A DNA stretch of 64,000 nt from Prochlorococcus sp. AG-347-B23 (lineage in GTDB: Bacteria > Cyanobacteriota > Cyanobacteriia > PCC-6307 > Cyanobiaceae): contig QCBE01000003.1 of assembly GCA_003281715.1 (NCBI GenBank), forward strand, positions 18,490 to 82,489, written 5' to 3'. Each line of letters starts with the position of its first letter. Position 1 is the stretch's first letter. Positions 20,325 to 30,897 of this stretch are shown here, piece after piece. The translations under genes and the position numbers were made by a program. A model generated the notes under the pieces. That model made no database searches and had not been told where the DNA came from. It was given only the letters and a program-made list of their open reading frames with translations.

Positions 20325-20942
20325 ATGGCAATGTCACTAAAGGTTATAGTTCCTCCTCATCCATTAATAAAACATTGGCTTTCAATATTGCGAGAAAAAA
20401 ATACTCCAAATATTTTGTACTCAACAGGATATGAGCAATTAGGGAAATGGCTTACATATGAAGCATTACGTAATTGGTTGCCATATAAAAAAGAAATAGT
20501 AAACACTGATAATGGAGATGTAGATGGATTCTTTATTAATAATGATTATCCAATAAAAGTGCTCGCAATGTTGCCCGAAGGGTTATCTCTTTGGTTTGGA
20601 TCTAAAGAAGTAATTCCTAATTCAACCCTCTTATTAGGAGAACTTCCTAAAACTATTGAATCAAATGAAGGAGTTATATTTTATTCAGAACAAATAACAA
20701 CAAAATCAGCAACATTAGAAACTTTAATTAAATTAAATGAATTAGGTGTTGATTCAAATAGGATTCTTTTAATAACTGCTATTTGCTCGAATAAAGGGTT
20801 AAATGAAATCGCAAAATTATTTCCTAATCAGGTAATCTACACCTGTTGCATAGATGAGGAAGACGAAAACACAAAATCATTAATACCAGGTATTGGGGAT
20901 CCTTTATTGCGTTTGAGTACTATATTTCAAGATAAGAACTAA
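20325..20942 (+). CDS. Uracil phosphoribosyltransferase homologue (apparently degenerate PRPP site)
   Basis: VIVPPHPLIKHWLSILREKNTPN...LTYEALRNWLP and C-terminal CIDEEDENTKSLIPGIGDPLLRL align with UPRT, but no DPMLATGG-type PRPP loop is visible. Confidence 0.75.
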   Translation: MAMSLKVIVPPHPLIKHWLSILREKNTPNILYSTGYEQLGKWLTYEALRNWLPYKKEIVNTDNGDVDGFFINNDYPIKVLAMLPEGLSLWFGSKEVIPNSTLLLGELPKTIESNEGVIFYSEQITTKSATLETLIKLNELGVDSNRILLITAICSNKGLNEIAKLFPNQVIYTCCIDEEDENTKSLIPGIGDPLLRLSTIFQDKN

Positions 20943-20971
20943 TATAGAATATAGAAGTAAATATTCTACCA

Positions 20972-21262
20972 ATGTCTGAATACAGAGATTCGTCTTCGAA
21001 TAATCTTTTATCATTAATAAGCGGTGCTTTTATTGGAGCAGCAGGTCTAGCTTGGTGGTTAATATCCGAAGCAGACAAAAGAAAGGAGGAAAAAAAACAA
21101 AAAGCAATGATGTATTCCTCCAGAATTCAAGACGGTTCCGAAGCGATTGATTCAAATGAAAATATAAATGAGGTTGATGGAGAGAATCTGGAGAGGAAAG
21201 TTGAGCAACTCAATTCTGCAATTGCTGATGTGAGGAAGCAACTTGAAGAGTTGGGGCAATAG
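20972..21262 (+). CDS. Small membrane-anchored coiled-coil protein, uncharacterised
   Basis: N-terminal TM (LISGAFIGAAGLAWWLI) followed by a charged helix and coiled coil (LERKVEQLNSAIADVRKQLEEL). Confidence 0.6.
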   Translation: MSEYRDSSSNNLLSLISGAFIGAAGLAWWLISEADKRKEEKKQKAMMYSSRIQDGSEAIDSNENINEVDGENLERKVEQLNSAIADVRKQLEELGQ

Positions 21263-21285
21263 AATAAAAAAGGTTCTCAAATAAT

Positions 21286-22959
21286 ATGAATAAACTCAGA
21301 TCATCTGCAATAACCCAAGGTGTGCAAAGATCCCCTAACAGATCGATGTTAAGAGCTGTTGGATTTAATGATGAAGATTTTAATAAACCTATTATTGGAG
21401 TTGCAAATGGATACAGCACCATAACACCATGCAATATAGGTTTAAATAAGTTAGCTCTAAAAGCTGAAGAGTCAATAAAAAGATCAGGCGGGATGCCTCA
21501 GATGTTTGGAACGATAACAGTAAGTGATGGTATTTCTATGGGAACAGAGGGCATGAAATATTCCCTAGTTTCAAGAGAAGTTATTGCTGATTCAATTGAA
21601 ACAGCATGCAATGCTCAGAGTATGGATGGTGTGCTTGCTATAGGTGGATGTGACAAAAATATGCCGGGTGCCATGATAGCAATTGCAAGAATGAATATTC
21701 CCTCAATTTTCATTTATGGAGGAACAATAAAACCTGGAAAGTTGCATGGAGAAGATCTTACTGTTGTTAGTGCATTTGAAGCTGTTGGACAATTAACATC
21801 AGGCAAAATTAATGAAGAAAGGCTAATCCAAGTTGAGAAAAATTGTATTCCTGGTGCTGGTAGCTGTGGAGGGATGTTTACAGCTAATACAATGTCTGCA
21901 GTTATTGAAGTATTAGGGTTAAGTCTTCCACACAGTTCAACTATGGCTGCTGAAGATCTTGAAAAAGAACTAAGTGCAGAAAAAAGTGCTGAGATATTAG
22001 TCTCTGCAATAGAAAAAGATATAAGACCTTTAGACCTAATGACTAAGAAAGCATTTGAAAATGCAATATCAGTAATTATGGCAATTGGAGGATCAACAAA
22101 TGCGGTATTGCACATCTTAGCTATTGCAAATACTGCAGGAATAGATATTAACATTAATGATTTTGAGAGAATCAGACAAAAAGTACCCGTTATTTGTGAC
22201 CTTAAACCGAGTGGTAAATATGTGACGGTGGATCTTCATAATGCAGGTGGGATTCCACAAGTAATGAAAATACTTTTGAATGCAGGATTAATTCACGGCG
22301 ATTGCAAAAATATTGAAGGGAAAACCATCTCAGAATACTTAAAGAATATTCCAGATAAGCCTCCAGCAAATCAAAATGTCATAAAGGACATAGATAACCC
22401 TCTTTATAAAATAGGACACCTAGCGATATTAAAAGGTAACTTAGCGAGCGAGGGTTCTGTAGCCAAAATTAGCGGAGTGAAAAACCCTGTATTAACCGGT
22501 CCAGCAAAGATTTTTGAAAGTGAAGAGGATTGTTTAAAATCGATCTTGAATAATGATATCAAAGCTGGTGATGTTGTTGTCATTAGAAACGAAGGGCCTG
22601 TAGGAGGACCAGGTATGAGAGAGATGTTAGCTCCAACATCTGCAATTGTTGGTCAAGGCCTTGGAGAGAAGGTGGCTTTAATTACCGATGGCAGATTTAG
22701 CGGTGGCACTTATGGTCTGGTTGTGGGTCACATAGCCCCTGAGGCTGCTGTAGGCGGAAATATTGCTCTAATAAAACAAGGTGATTTAATTACAGTAGAT
22801 GCTGTAAAGCAACTAATTGAAGTTGATTTATCTAACGAAGAATTAGAAAAAAGAAAAAAAGATTGGGTAAAACCTACGCCAAAATATAAAAGAGGGATAC
22901 TTTCAAAATATTCGAAAATCGTAAGCACATCAAGTTTAGGGGCTGTTACTGATTTATAA
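21286..22959 (+). CDS. ilvD: Dihydroxy-acid dehydratase
   Basis: [90 protein letters not shown]. Confidence 0.97.
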   Translation: MNKLRSSAITQGVQRSPNRSMLRAVGFNDEDFNKPIIGVANGYSTITPCNIGLNKLALKAEESIKRSGGMPQMFGTITVSDGISMGTEGMKYSLVSREVIADSIETACNAQSMDGVLAIGGCDKNMPGAMIAIARMNIPSIFIYGGTIKPGKLHGEDLTVVSAFEAVGQLTSGKINEERLIQVEKNCIPGAGSCGGMFTANTMSAVIEVLGLSLPHSSTMAAEDLEKELSAEKSAEILVSAIEKDIRPLDLMTKKAFENAISVIMAIGGSTNAVLHILAIANTAGIDININDFERIRQKVPVICDLKPSGKYVTVDLHNAGGIPQVMKILLNAGLIHGDCKNIEGKTISEYLKNIPDKPPANQNVIKDIDNPLYKIGHLAILKGNLASEGSVAKISGVKNPVLTGPAKIFESEEDCLKSILNNDIKAGDVVVIRNEGPVGGPGMREMLAPTSAIVGQGLGEKVALITDGRFSGGTYGLVVGHIAPEAAVGGNIALIKQGDLITVDAVKQLIEVDLSNEELEKRKKDWVKPTPKYKRGILSKYSKIVSTSSLGAVTDL

Positions 22960-22980
22960 ATCAGCTCAAATTTTATTTTC

Positions 22981-23367
22981 TTAATCAATAAAACTTTTTA
23001 TCCTATTTGCTAAATTTTCCAATCTAGCACTGTATTTTGGTGAGTTGCATTTTTTTCCATTATTGCTATCCATCCATAATGTTTTAACTCCACACCACAA
23101 TATTGGTTCATTAGGGAACTTAAGCTTAGAGATTACTAAAACCAACTCTTTATTTGATTTAAAAAGTTCTAATTCAATATCATAAATTTCTAATCTTTTA
23201 CCTTCTTTATCACGACATAAGATATTAACTGTTAAATCAATATCTTCATCTTCGAATTCGTATTCACCATTTATTTTTACTACAGAATGAACAAAAGGTT
23301 TATTTGTTAAATCTGCTGACTTAGCGATTAAGCTCTCTATATTTTTAGATGGATTTTCAAATAACAC
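22981..23367 (-). CDS. Uncharacterised cyanobacterial protein
   Basis: Intact ORF overlapping the CIA30 3' end by 11 bp; no recognised domain. Confidence 0.5.
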   Translation of the reverse strand: MLFENPSKNIESLIAKSADLTNKPFVHSVVKINGEYEFEDEDIDLTVNILCRDKEGKRLEIYDIELELFKSNKELVLVISKLKFPNEPILWCGVKTLWMDSNNGKKCNSPKYSARLENLANRIKSFID

Positions 23368-23905
23368 TTATTGATTTAATTAAAACTTTTATGGAACCCT
23401 GTCTAAACTCATTATTAAGTAATCCATCATCACCGAACTTAGAGTGTAGCAGTTGCAATCTTTTAATTTTAGATGGCTTGAATTTAAATGGAAAACGTAC
23501 TTTATTAGCTCTTACTGAAGGTTTTAACTCACTAAAAGGAATTTGAACATTTGTTGTTCCAAATTTTTTTGTTGGGAATGATTTAATCCATCTAAGTCCA
23601 CCCGGAATAAATTCGGTTAGTCCTAGTAGATCATCTTCACAAGCGACTGCAAATTTAAAAGTTCTTCCTTGTCCATCAATATTTAATTGAAAGGATGAAT
23701 ACTCAGATACATTTAAGGAAGGTTTATATATAGACGATCTACAACTAACAAATCCTCCTGCTTTCTCGACAATATTACCCTTTAATATCAAACCCGAATT
23801 TGAAATTTCACAAAAAGCTGAACTTGATCCGCCCATGATAGTATCATTTAATGTTTTCCAACCATCGAACTCCTTTTTCTGGAATAAAAATTTTTTCTTA
23901 CTCAT
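23357..23905 (-). CDS. CIA30 family (complex I intermediate-associated protein 30-like) protein
   Basis: WKTLNDTIMGGSSSAFCEISNSGLILKGNIVEKAGGFVSCRS...LNIDGQGRTFKFAV...FSELKPSVRANKV: NADH:ubiquinone oxidoreductase CIA30 domain signature. Confidence 0.85.
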   Translation of the reverse strand: MSKKKFLFQKKEFDGWKTLNDTIMGGSSSAFCEISNSGLILKGNIVEKAGGFVSCRSSIYKPSLNVSEYSSFQLNIDGQGRTFKFAVACEDDLLGLTEFIPGGLRWIKSFPTKKFGTTNVQIPFSELKPSVRANKVRFPFKFKPSKIKRLQLLHSKFGDDGLLNNEFRQGSIKVLIKSISVI

Positions 23906-23935
23906 TAAATAATTTAAATTATTAATAGACTTTAA

Positions 23936-24673
23936 CTAAATTTCCAATTCTTTTGCTGATTCCTGATCACAAAATATTGAAATTTGATTAATAGATTTTA
24001 TTAATTTTGATGGTGTTCTATCTGGTGGCTCTTTTTCATCTAATAACCTCTCAAGAGCAATTCTTTTAGAAGCTCCACTAACTAAAAATACAATCTTTGA
24101 AGAAGCTGAAAGAACCTTTGGAGTTAATGAAATTCTTTTTAAACCTTTACCTTCATTAAAAATAACAAAATCATCTATATTATTATTTTTTTGATAAGGG
24201 AATAGTGAGGCTGTATGACCATCGTCTCCAAGACCTAATAATGTTAAATCAAAAGTTGGAGGATTTAGTCCGCATTTTTCAAATAATTTAGAAATAAATT
24301 GATTTTTTATAGCTTCATCATCAGAATTTAAATCATTGAAAATCTCATAAAAAAAAGCTTTAGATCCAAAATTAGTTAACAATGAATTCTTCAACATTAA
24401 CGAGTTACTCAATTCTGAATTTGGATCAACACATCTTTCGTCCCCTAAAAAGACATCAACCATATCCCATCTAAGATCACTTTTTGATAAAAGCTTATAG
24501 ACAGATTTAGGAGTTGAACCTCCACTTACACAAAATTTGAACCTGTCTTTCTTTTTTAAAGTATGAATAATGTGACTTTCAATAAACTTAAAAACTGCTG
24601 TAGATAGCTCTAACTTGTCATTGTATATGTGAAGTTTATATCCATTTTTAACCTCTTCAATCATTTCATCCAT
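23936..24673 (-). CDS. pgl: 6-phosphogluconolactonase
   Basis: FCVSGGSTPKSVYKLL, VDVFLGDERCVDPNSELSN, LTLLGLGDDGHTASLFP. Confidence 0.95.
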   Translation of the reverse strand: MDEMIEEVKNGYKLHIYNDKLELSTAVFKFIESHIIHTLKKKDRFKFCVSGGSTPKSVYKLLSKSDLRWDMVDVFLGDERCVDPNSELSNSLMLKNSLLTNFGSKAFFYEIFNDLNSDDEAIKNQFISKLFEKCGLNPPTFDLTLLGLGDDGHTASLFPYQKNNNIDDFVIFNEGKGLKRISLTPKVLSASSKIVFLVSGASKRIALERLLDEKEPPDRTPSKLIKSINQISIFCDQESAKELEI

Positions 24674-26079
24674 TCAGTATGAAAACTACCTTCCTTATCA
24701 ATTCTTTCATATGTATGAGAGCCAAAACAGTCCCTCATTGCCTGAACAAGATTCTGAGGAAGTCTATTGGTTCTATAACTATTCAAATAATCTAAGGTAC
24801 TGGATAGACATGGGACTGGTATACCAGCTTTTGTGGATAAAGAAACAACTTTAGCTAAGTTATCTAATCTTGTCGCAATTTCATTATTGAACCAATCATC
24901 AAAAATTAAATTTTTTAGATTAGGGTCTTTGTTATAAGCATCTTGAATTTTACTTAACAATTTTGATCTAATTATGCAACCACCTTTCCATATTTGAGCA
25001 ATTGACGGCATATTCAAACCATAGTTATATACTGCAGATGCTTCTCTTAAAATGTCCATACCCTGGGCATAGCTAGCTATTGTGGCAAGGACTACAGCAT
25101 CAAATAAAGGTTTCATTCCATCTGATATATTTCCTAAATCAAAATCCTCTATCTCTTTAGATGGAATAGTTTTTTCAATCTCACTACGTTGCTCTTTTAA
25201 AGAACTCATTACTCTTGCATTTAAAGATGCATAAATAGTTGGGACTGATACCCCCAGTTCTAGAGCACTTACAACAGTCCATAACCCTGTACCTTTCTGG
25301 CCAGCTTTATCTAATATTTTTTCCACGACATCATCCCCAGTTATCTCATCTTTTGTATTTAGACAAATCTCTGTTATCTCAACAAGATAAGAAGCTAATT
25401 CATCAGTATTATTCCAAATACCAAATACCTCTGACATTTGCTGACCATTCATACCTTTGACTCTCTTCATAAGGTCATAAGCTTCTGCAAGTATTTGTTC
25501 AATTCCATATTCAATTCCGTTATGAACAGTTTTCACAAAATGACCCGAGCCTCCTGGTCCAACATATGCAACACATGGTCCGTCTTCAACTTTGGCAGCC
25601 ATTTTTGTTAATAAGCTTTCTATTGCATCATATGAAGCCTTAGTACCACCGGGCATCATACTTGGACCCTCTAAAGCTCCTTTGGCCCCTCCAGATACTC
25701 CCATCCCAATGTATCCAAAACTTTTACTTTCAAGAGTATTCACCCTTCTTTCTGTATCTTTAAATTGAGAGTTGCCGCCATCTATTAATAAATCGCCTTC
25801 CTCGAGATATCCAGAAATATTATCAATGACAGCATCTGTTGCGGGCCCAGCTTTTACCATCATTAGAATTCTTCTAGGTCTCTCTAGCTTATTAACAAAT
25901 TCTTGAAGAGTTTCAGCTCCTTCTATATTCTTCCCAAGGCCACGACCTTGTAAAAATTCTTCGGTTTTTGAGAAAGTCCTATTAAAAACTACACTAGAAA
26001 ATCCATTTCTCTCTGCGTTAAGAACTAAATTTTCGCCCATAACACCAAGACCTATTAAACCAAAATGTGCCTTGGACAT
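24661..26079 (-). CDS. gnd: 6-phosphogluconate dehydrogenase, NADP-dependent, decarboxylating
   Basis: AHFGLIGLGVMGENLVLNAERNGF, LIDGGNSQFKDTERR, GMGVSGGAKGALEGPSMMPGG, GSGHFVKTVHNGIEYG. Internal Met at 26079 is the likelier start (MSKAHFGL); the track extends to 26097. Confidence 0.95.
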   Translation of the reverse strand: MSKAHFGLIGLGVMGENLVLNAERNGFSSVVFNRTFSKTEEFLQGRGLGKNIEGAETLQEFVNKLERPRRILMMVKAGPATDAVIDNISGYLEEGDLLIDGGNSQFKDTERRVNTLESKSFGYIGMGVSGGAKGALEGPSMMPGGTKASYDAIESLLTKMAAKVEDGPCVAYVGPGGSGHFVKTVHNGIEYGIEQILAEAYDLMKRVKGMNGQQMSEVFGIWNNTDELASYLVEITEICLNTKDEITGDDVVEKILDKAGQKGTGLWTVVSALELGVSVPTIYASLNARVMSSLKEQRSEIEKTIPSKEIEDFDLGNISDGMKPLFDAVVLATIASYAQGMDILREASAVYNYGLNMPSIAQIWKGGCIIRSKLLSKIQDAYNKDPNLKNLIFDDWFNNEIATRLDNLAKVVSLSTKAGIPVPCLSSTLDYLNSYRTNRLPQNLVQAMRDCFGSHTYERIDKEGSFHTEWMK

Positions 26080-26173
26080 AAAAATTAAAAAACTCAATAA
26101 ATACAGTTTGCCTGCAACTCAACAAAATTGCTCAAAAAAAATACTTATGTCAGCGAAAAATGATGGAAAAGAT

Positions 26174-27469
26174 TTAAATAAAAGTTCCGTTTGCAATAGT
26201 TGCATTTTTAACTACTACAACTATTCCATTTCTGATATAAAAGCCTAATTCTGGCTTATCTGCCTCTTCTACTCGATCTTTATTAATGATCACGACATTA
26301 TCACCAATTCTTGTATTCTTATCAAGAATTGCTCTTTTTACAGTAGTCCCTTCACCTACTCCAAGAGGCGTTCCGCCCCCTTTTCTTAATTCAATCCTCT
26401 CTTCAGGGGATTCAAAGAAATCGGCTCCCATAACAAGAGTATCCTCAAGAACCGAGTCACTTTCAATCCTGCTTCTTACTCCTAAAACACAATGTAAAAT
26501 ACTGCATGACTTCAAGATTGTGCCTTCACAAACAATTGAATCAGTAATTTGAGCATCTACAAGTTTAGAAGGGGGTAAAAATCTAGGTCTAGTATAAATT
26601 GGGAATTTCTCATCATAAAAACTAAATGGAGGTTTTGGTTGCTCAGTCAATGCAAGGTTTGACTCAAAGAATGCCCCAATTGTGCCGATATCTTCCCAAT
26701 AATCATCGAATACATAACTTTTAAGAATATCGCCTCTATTGAGGGCTTCTGGAATTATGTCCTTACCAAAATCCGTATAATTAGGAAATTTATTTAGAAG
26801 ATCGAAGAGAGTATTTCTGCTAAAAACGTAAATCCCCATAGAGGCTAGATATGGTTTTTCGGCAGCTGACTCCTTACTTAATCCAAATTTTGAAGTATCT
26901 ACTGCCATAGCCTTCAACTTTTCTCCAGTGGGCTTTTCACTAAATTCTTTTATATTTCCTACATCATCGGTTCTCATTAGGCCAAAACCTTCTGCTTGAG
27001 CTTCATCAACAGGCAAAGCTGCAACAGTTAAATCAGCACCATTATCTCTATGATGTTGAACAAATAAACTGTAGTCCATTCTGTACAGTTGATCACCTGA
27101 CAATATTAAATATTCATCAACATCCCATTCTTGAAATAACCATTGGTATTTTCTTACAGCATCAGCAGTACCTTCAAACCACTTCGGACTATCAGGAGTC
27201 TGTTGTGCAGCTAAAACCTCCACAAATCCTTGGCCAAAAGGACCATTTAAATTATAGGTTCTTCCTATATGTCTATTTAGAGATGCACTATTGAACTGGG
27301 TCAATACGTACATTTTTTCAATGCCTGAATTTATACAATTACTAATCGGAATATCAATCAAACGATACTTACCTGCCAATGGCACAGCAGGTTTAGCCCT
27401 CATTTTTGTTAGAGGGTAAAGTCTAGAACCTTTTCCTCCTCCGAGGATTATGGCCAACACACGCTTCAT
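26174..27469 (-). CDS. glgC: Glucose-1-phosphate adenylyltransferase
   Basis: [70 protein letters not shown]. Confidence 0.97.
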   Translation of the reverse strand: MKRVLAIILGGGKGSRLYPLTKMRAKPAVPLAGKYRLIDIPISNCINSGIEKMYVLTQFNSASLNRHIGRTYNLNGPFGQGFVEVLAAQQTPDSPKWFEGTADAVRKYQWLFQEWDVDEYLILSGDQLYRMDYSLFVQHHRDNGADLTVAALPVDEAQAEGFGLMRTDDVGNIKEFSEKPTGEKLKAMAVDTSKFGLSKESAAEKPYLASMGIYVFSRNTLFDLLNKFPNYTDFGKDIIPEALNRGDILKSYVFDDYWEDIGTIGAFFESNLALTEQPKPPFSFYDEKFPIYTRPRFLPPSKLVDAQITDSIVCEGTILKSCSILHCVLGVRSRIESDSVLEDTLVMGADFFESPEERIELRKGGGTPLGVGEGTTVKRAILDKNTRIGDNVVIINKDRVEEADKPELGFYIRNGIVVVVKNATIANGTFI

Positions 27470-27608
27470 TCAATCTAATGGAGGTAGATATACAACTACT
27501 TAAGGTAACTGATTATGGGCATATTTAGAAATAAAAATGGTCAGTTTACAAAGGTATTTCGAAAAATCACTGGAAAAACTTAATATAAATCGAAAAAAGT
27601 TAGTTCTT

Positions 27609-28910
27609 TTAATCCTCTTCTACCAAAGAAAACAATTTTTCAACGATTTTCAAAGAAACTTGTCTTTCTTCTCTTGATTGAGGACTTCTCAACTTGGTGA
27701 CCGGCGTATGAAGTATTTTATTAATTATTCCTTTAGTCAAAGCTTCCACAACTTTTCTTTCTCGAGCCGAAAAATCTGGTCCCATTCTGCTAAGTGCTTT
27801 TTGCAATTCCTCTTTTCTAATTAACTCCAAATCTGATCTAAGTTTATTAATTACTGGAACGGCCTCTAAACTTGCCCACCATTCTAGAAAAATGATCCTT
27901 TCTTCTTCTACTAAAGATTCCGCTTCCTTTGCTATTTTCTGTCTAAATTCTTGATTTCTTGAAACAACCTCTTGTAAGTCATCAACATCAAATGATTTAA
28001 CAAATTCATGTTGTTTAACATCATTAGATATATTTCTCGGTACACCAATATCAATAAATTTAAGTCTATTACTCAATTTTATTTTTTCAATTTTTGTGAG
28101 ATCAATAATTGGCTCTTCAGAGGCAGTACTGGTGAAAACAAGGGAAGATAATGATATGTTTTCTTCTAATTCGTTTAACCCTTTACAAACAATCTCTAGA
28201 TCAGGAAAGTCTTGAGCAAGATTTAATGCTCTATCAATATTTCTATTTAAAAGGATAAGTTTATGACATCCTTTTGATTTTAAATGAGTTATTAAAAGCC
28301 TACTCATTCGTCCGGCGCCAACAACAAGAACGTTCTCTGATTCCAAACTTACAAGAGTATCAAAACCCTTTTCTTGTCCAATTTTTAATTGAGCTAGTTC
28401 TACTGCTGCTGAACTGATTGACACAGCTCCAGTTCCTAAATTTGTTTCGGATCTTACTTTTTTACCTGTACTAACTGATTGAGTTAATAATCTATTAAGA
28501 ATTGGTCCAGTAGATTGATTCTCTTGACCTAATCTCATCATTTTTTTTACCTGCGAAAGGATTTGTCCTTCCCCTAAAACGAGGCTATCGAGTCCTGCCG
28601 AGACTTTCATCAAATGCAAAACTGCTTCTTCCTGTCTAAAGCAAAAAAGATGTGGATTTAAATCTTCAAAAATAATTCCAGAATATTCTGATATGAATTC
28701 TTTAATAGATGAAATTCCAGTATTTTTATCCTTTACTAGCGCATATATTTCCAGCCTATTACAAGTACTTAAAATTGACACCTCTAATACATCAGAGAAA
28801 GCTTTTAATGCTTTCAATGACTCTGTTATGGATTGGTCAGGAATACTTAACTTCTCACGCACTTCGACAGGTGCCGTGCGATGACTTAGTCCGACGACAA
28901 CAATATGCAT
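27609..28910 (-). CDS. hemA: Glutamyl-tRNA reductase
   Basis: VVGLSHRTAPVEVREKLSIP, STCNRLEIYA, GLDSLVLGEGQILSQVK, VLVVGAGRMSRLLITHLKSKG. Confidence 0.97.
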   Translation of the reverse strand: MHIVVVGLSHRTAPVEVREKLSIPDQSITESLKALKAFSDVLEVSILSTCNRLEIYALVKDKNTGISSIKEFISEYSGIIFEDLNPHLFCFRQEEAVLHLMKVSAGLDSLVLGEGQILSQVKKMMRLGQENQSTGPILNRLLTQSVSTGKKVRSETNLGTGAVSISSAAVELAQLKIGQEKGFDTLVSLESENVLVVGAGRMSRLLITHLKSKGCHKLILLNRNIDRALNLAQDFPDLEIVCKGLNELEENISLSSLVFTSTASEEPIIDLTKIEKIKLSNRLKFIDIGVPRNISNDVKQHEFVKSFDVDDLQEVVSRNQEFRQKIAKEAESLVEEERIIFLEWWASLEAVPVINKLRSDLELIRKEELQKALSRMGPDFSARERKVVEALTKGIINKILHTPVTKLRSPQSREERQVSLKIVEKLFSLVEED

Positions 28911-28928
28911 AAAATCAAAAGTGAATTT

Positions 28929-29930
28929 TTAAAGGCTGATACTCTTAGCACCATCTTTAATATGGACAGTATTTGTGAACCTTGCAGTACTATCTAATGT
29001 ACTAATAACTAAACTACTTGTTCTAACACAATCCCTTTCAAATTTAACTCCGTCAAATAATAATCCATCAGTTATTCCACTTCCAGCGAAAACAACATTT
29101 TCTCCCGATGCCAATTCATTTGCTTCATAGATTTTATCTATATCTGTTATGCCCATTTCATTAAGACGTTTTATATTTCCTTCTTTTGTGTAATCAGCCC
29201 ATTCAGAAGTTTGAGCGATTGCAGGATCATAAACTAGTTGTCCTTGAAAGTGTCCGCCGAGAGCTCTCATCGCAGCAGCTGAAATAACACCCTCTGGAGC
29301 TGCACCTATACCCATCAAGCAATGTGTTCCAGTTCCTGCAAAACCGCATGCAATCGCAGCTTGAACATCACCATCAGAAATCGGTTGTACTTTTGCACCA
29401 CATCCTCGAATCTCTTTAATTAAATCTTTATGTCTAGTTCTATCCATTACAACTACAGTAATCTCATCAATAGAAAGGCCCAAGCAATCACTTAATATCT
29501 TCAAGTTTTCAGTAGCTGAATTTCTAATATCAACTTTACCTTTGGCAGCAGGAGGCGCTGCTAATTTGTTCATGTAAAAATCAGGAGCATTGAAAAGACC
29601 ACCCGTATCAGAGGCAGCTAAAACCGCCATAGAACCCCTTTGATTATTCGCACAAAGATTAGTTCCTTCACAAGGATCTACGGCAAAGTCAACCCCTGGG
29701 CCATTTCCACTGCCAACCTCTTCACCTATGTAAAGCATGGGTGCTTCATCTCTTTCACCTTCTCCAATAACAATTTTCCCTTTCATTTCAATTTTGCCCA
29801 TTCGCAATCTCATTGCTTCGACAGCTGCAGCATCAGCTTCATCTTTTTGACCAAGTCCTGTTAGTTTTGCTGAGGCAATAGCTGCTTGCTCGACAACTTC
29901 GAGAATTTCTTGAATTAAAGTTTGATTCAC
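28929..29930 (-). CDS. glpX: Class II fructose-1,6-bisphosphatase/sedoheptulose-1,7-bisphosphatase
   Basis: [70 protein letters not shown]. Confidence 0.96.
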   Translation of the reverse strand: MNQTLIQEILEVVEQAAIASAKLTGLGQKDEADAAAVEAMRLRMGKIEMKGKIVIGEGERDEAPMLYIGEEVGSGNGPGVDFAVDPCEGTNLCANNQRGSMAVLAASDTGGLFNAPDFYMNKLAAPPAAKGKVDIRNSATENLKILSDCLGLSIDEITVVVMDRTRHKDLIKEIRGCGAKVQPISDGDVQAAIACGFAGTGTHCLMGIGAAPEGVISAAAMRALGGHFQGQLVYDPAIAQTSEWADYTKEGNIKRLNEMGITDIDKIYEANELASGENVVFAGSGITDGLLFDGVKFERDCVRTSSLVISTLDSTARFTNTVHIKDGAKSISL

Positions 29931-29971
29931 AATTAAATTTTGAGGATTTTCTAAAAGGTTTTGAGTATGAT

Positions 29972-29998
29972 CTCATATAAAATGCAATTTTTTATGAG
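29972..29998. promoter_or_regulatory. 27-bp near-perfect palindrome in the glpX/rpe divergent intergenic region
   Basis: CTCATAtAAAAtgcaaTTTTtTATGAG: 10 of 11 possible base pairs around a 5-nt centre, just upstream of the glpX start codon. Confidence 0.45.
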
Positions 29999-30117
29999 AA
30001 TTATTATGCTAGTAAGCTTTTTTTAACTCTTTACAGCTGTTACTTTATCAGGCCGTGACTTGAAATTAGGAATAAACAACTAAATATAGTATCTTTATTA
30101 AATATTTTAAAAATTAA

Positions 30118-30876
30118 ATGACTGAGTCAAATCAAGCAAATTTAACTGGTGCAAATAGACCAATTCAAATAATTCCTTCAGTTTTACCAGCAGATTGGGC
30201 AAATATGGGGGCATGTGTGAAAGAGCTTGAGGAAGCTGGGGTAGATAGAATTCAATTTGATGTAATGGATGGAAATTTCGTACCAAATCTTACATTTGGT
30301 CCTGAAATGATTGCTGCATGCAGGAAATATTGCAATGTCCCTTTTGAAACTCAATTAATGGTAAGCCAGTACAACTGTGAAACAATGCTTGAATCTTATG
30401 TAAACGCTACAAAAGGGGCAAATGGTGAACCAGGAGTAGTAATAGCTCATGCCGAAGCAAATATTCATTTGCATAGAGTTCTAGGAAGGATAAGAGATTT
30501 AGGAGGATCTCCTTCTGTTGCATTGAACCCTCATACTCCTTTTGAAATGATTAAAAACATAATGGATATGGTTGATCATGTTTTGGTTATGACAGTTAAT
30601 CCTGGCTTTGGAGGACAAGCTTATATACCAACAATGCTTAATAAAATAAAAGAAATAAGAAACTTTATTATCGAAAAAAACTTAGATGTCGACATTGAAG
30701 TTGATGGAGGGATAAAAGCAAATTGGACTATTTCACAATGTGCCGATGCTGGTGCTAATTGTTTTATTGCAGGTAGCGGAATGTTTGCTTACCCAACATT
30801 AAAAGAAGGATGTGATGACTTGAGAAAAGTTGCACAAGAAGCACAAAAAGGGAATGTTCTTTCTGAACCTCAATAA
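30118..30876 (+). CDS. rpe: Ribulose-phosphate 3-epimerase
   Basis: IIPSVLPADWANMG, IQFDVMDGNFVPNLTFGPEM, VLVMTVNPGFGGQAYIP, IEVDGGIKANW, GSGMFAYP. Confidence 0.97.
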   Translation: MTESNQANLTGANRPIQIIPSVLPADWANMGACVKELEEAGVDRIQFDVMDGNFVPNLTFGPEMIAACRKYCNVPFETQLMVSQYNCETMLESYVNATKGANGEPGVVIAHAEANIHLHRVLGRIRDLGGSPSVALNPHTPFEMIKNIMDMVDHVLVMTVNPGFGGQAYIPTMLNKIKEIRNFIIEKNLDVDIEVDGGIKANWTISQCADAGANCFIAGSGMFAYPTLKEGCDDLRKVAQEAQKGNVLSEPQ

Positions 30877-30897
30877 ATATTCTGGATGATTAAGAAA

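Noticed and set aside
21714-22154. 146-aa minus-strand ORF antisense to ilvD
   Set aside because: Shadow ORF; ilvD frame is unambiguous.
30031-30047. HLR1-like (RpaB box) direct repeat TTTACA-n3-GTTACT upstream of rpe
   Set aside because: Half-sites are 9 rather than 10 nt apart and the second half and flanking W positions deviate; not strong enough to call.
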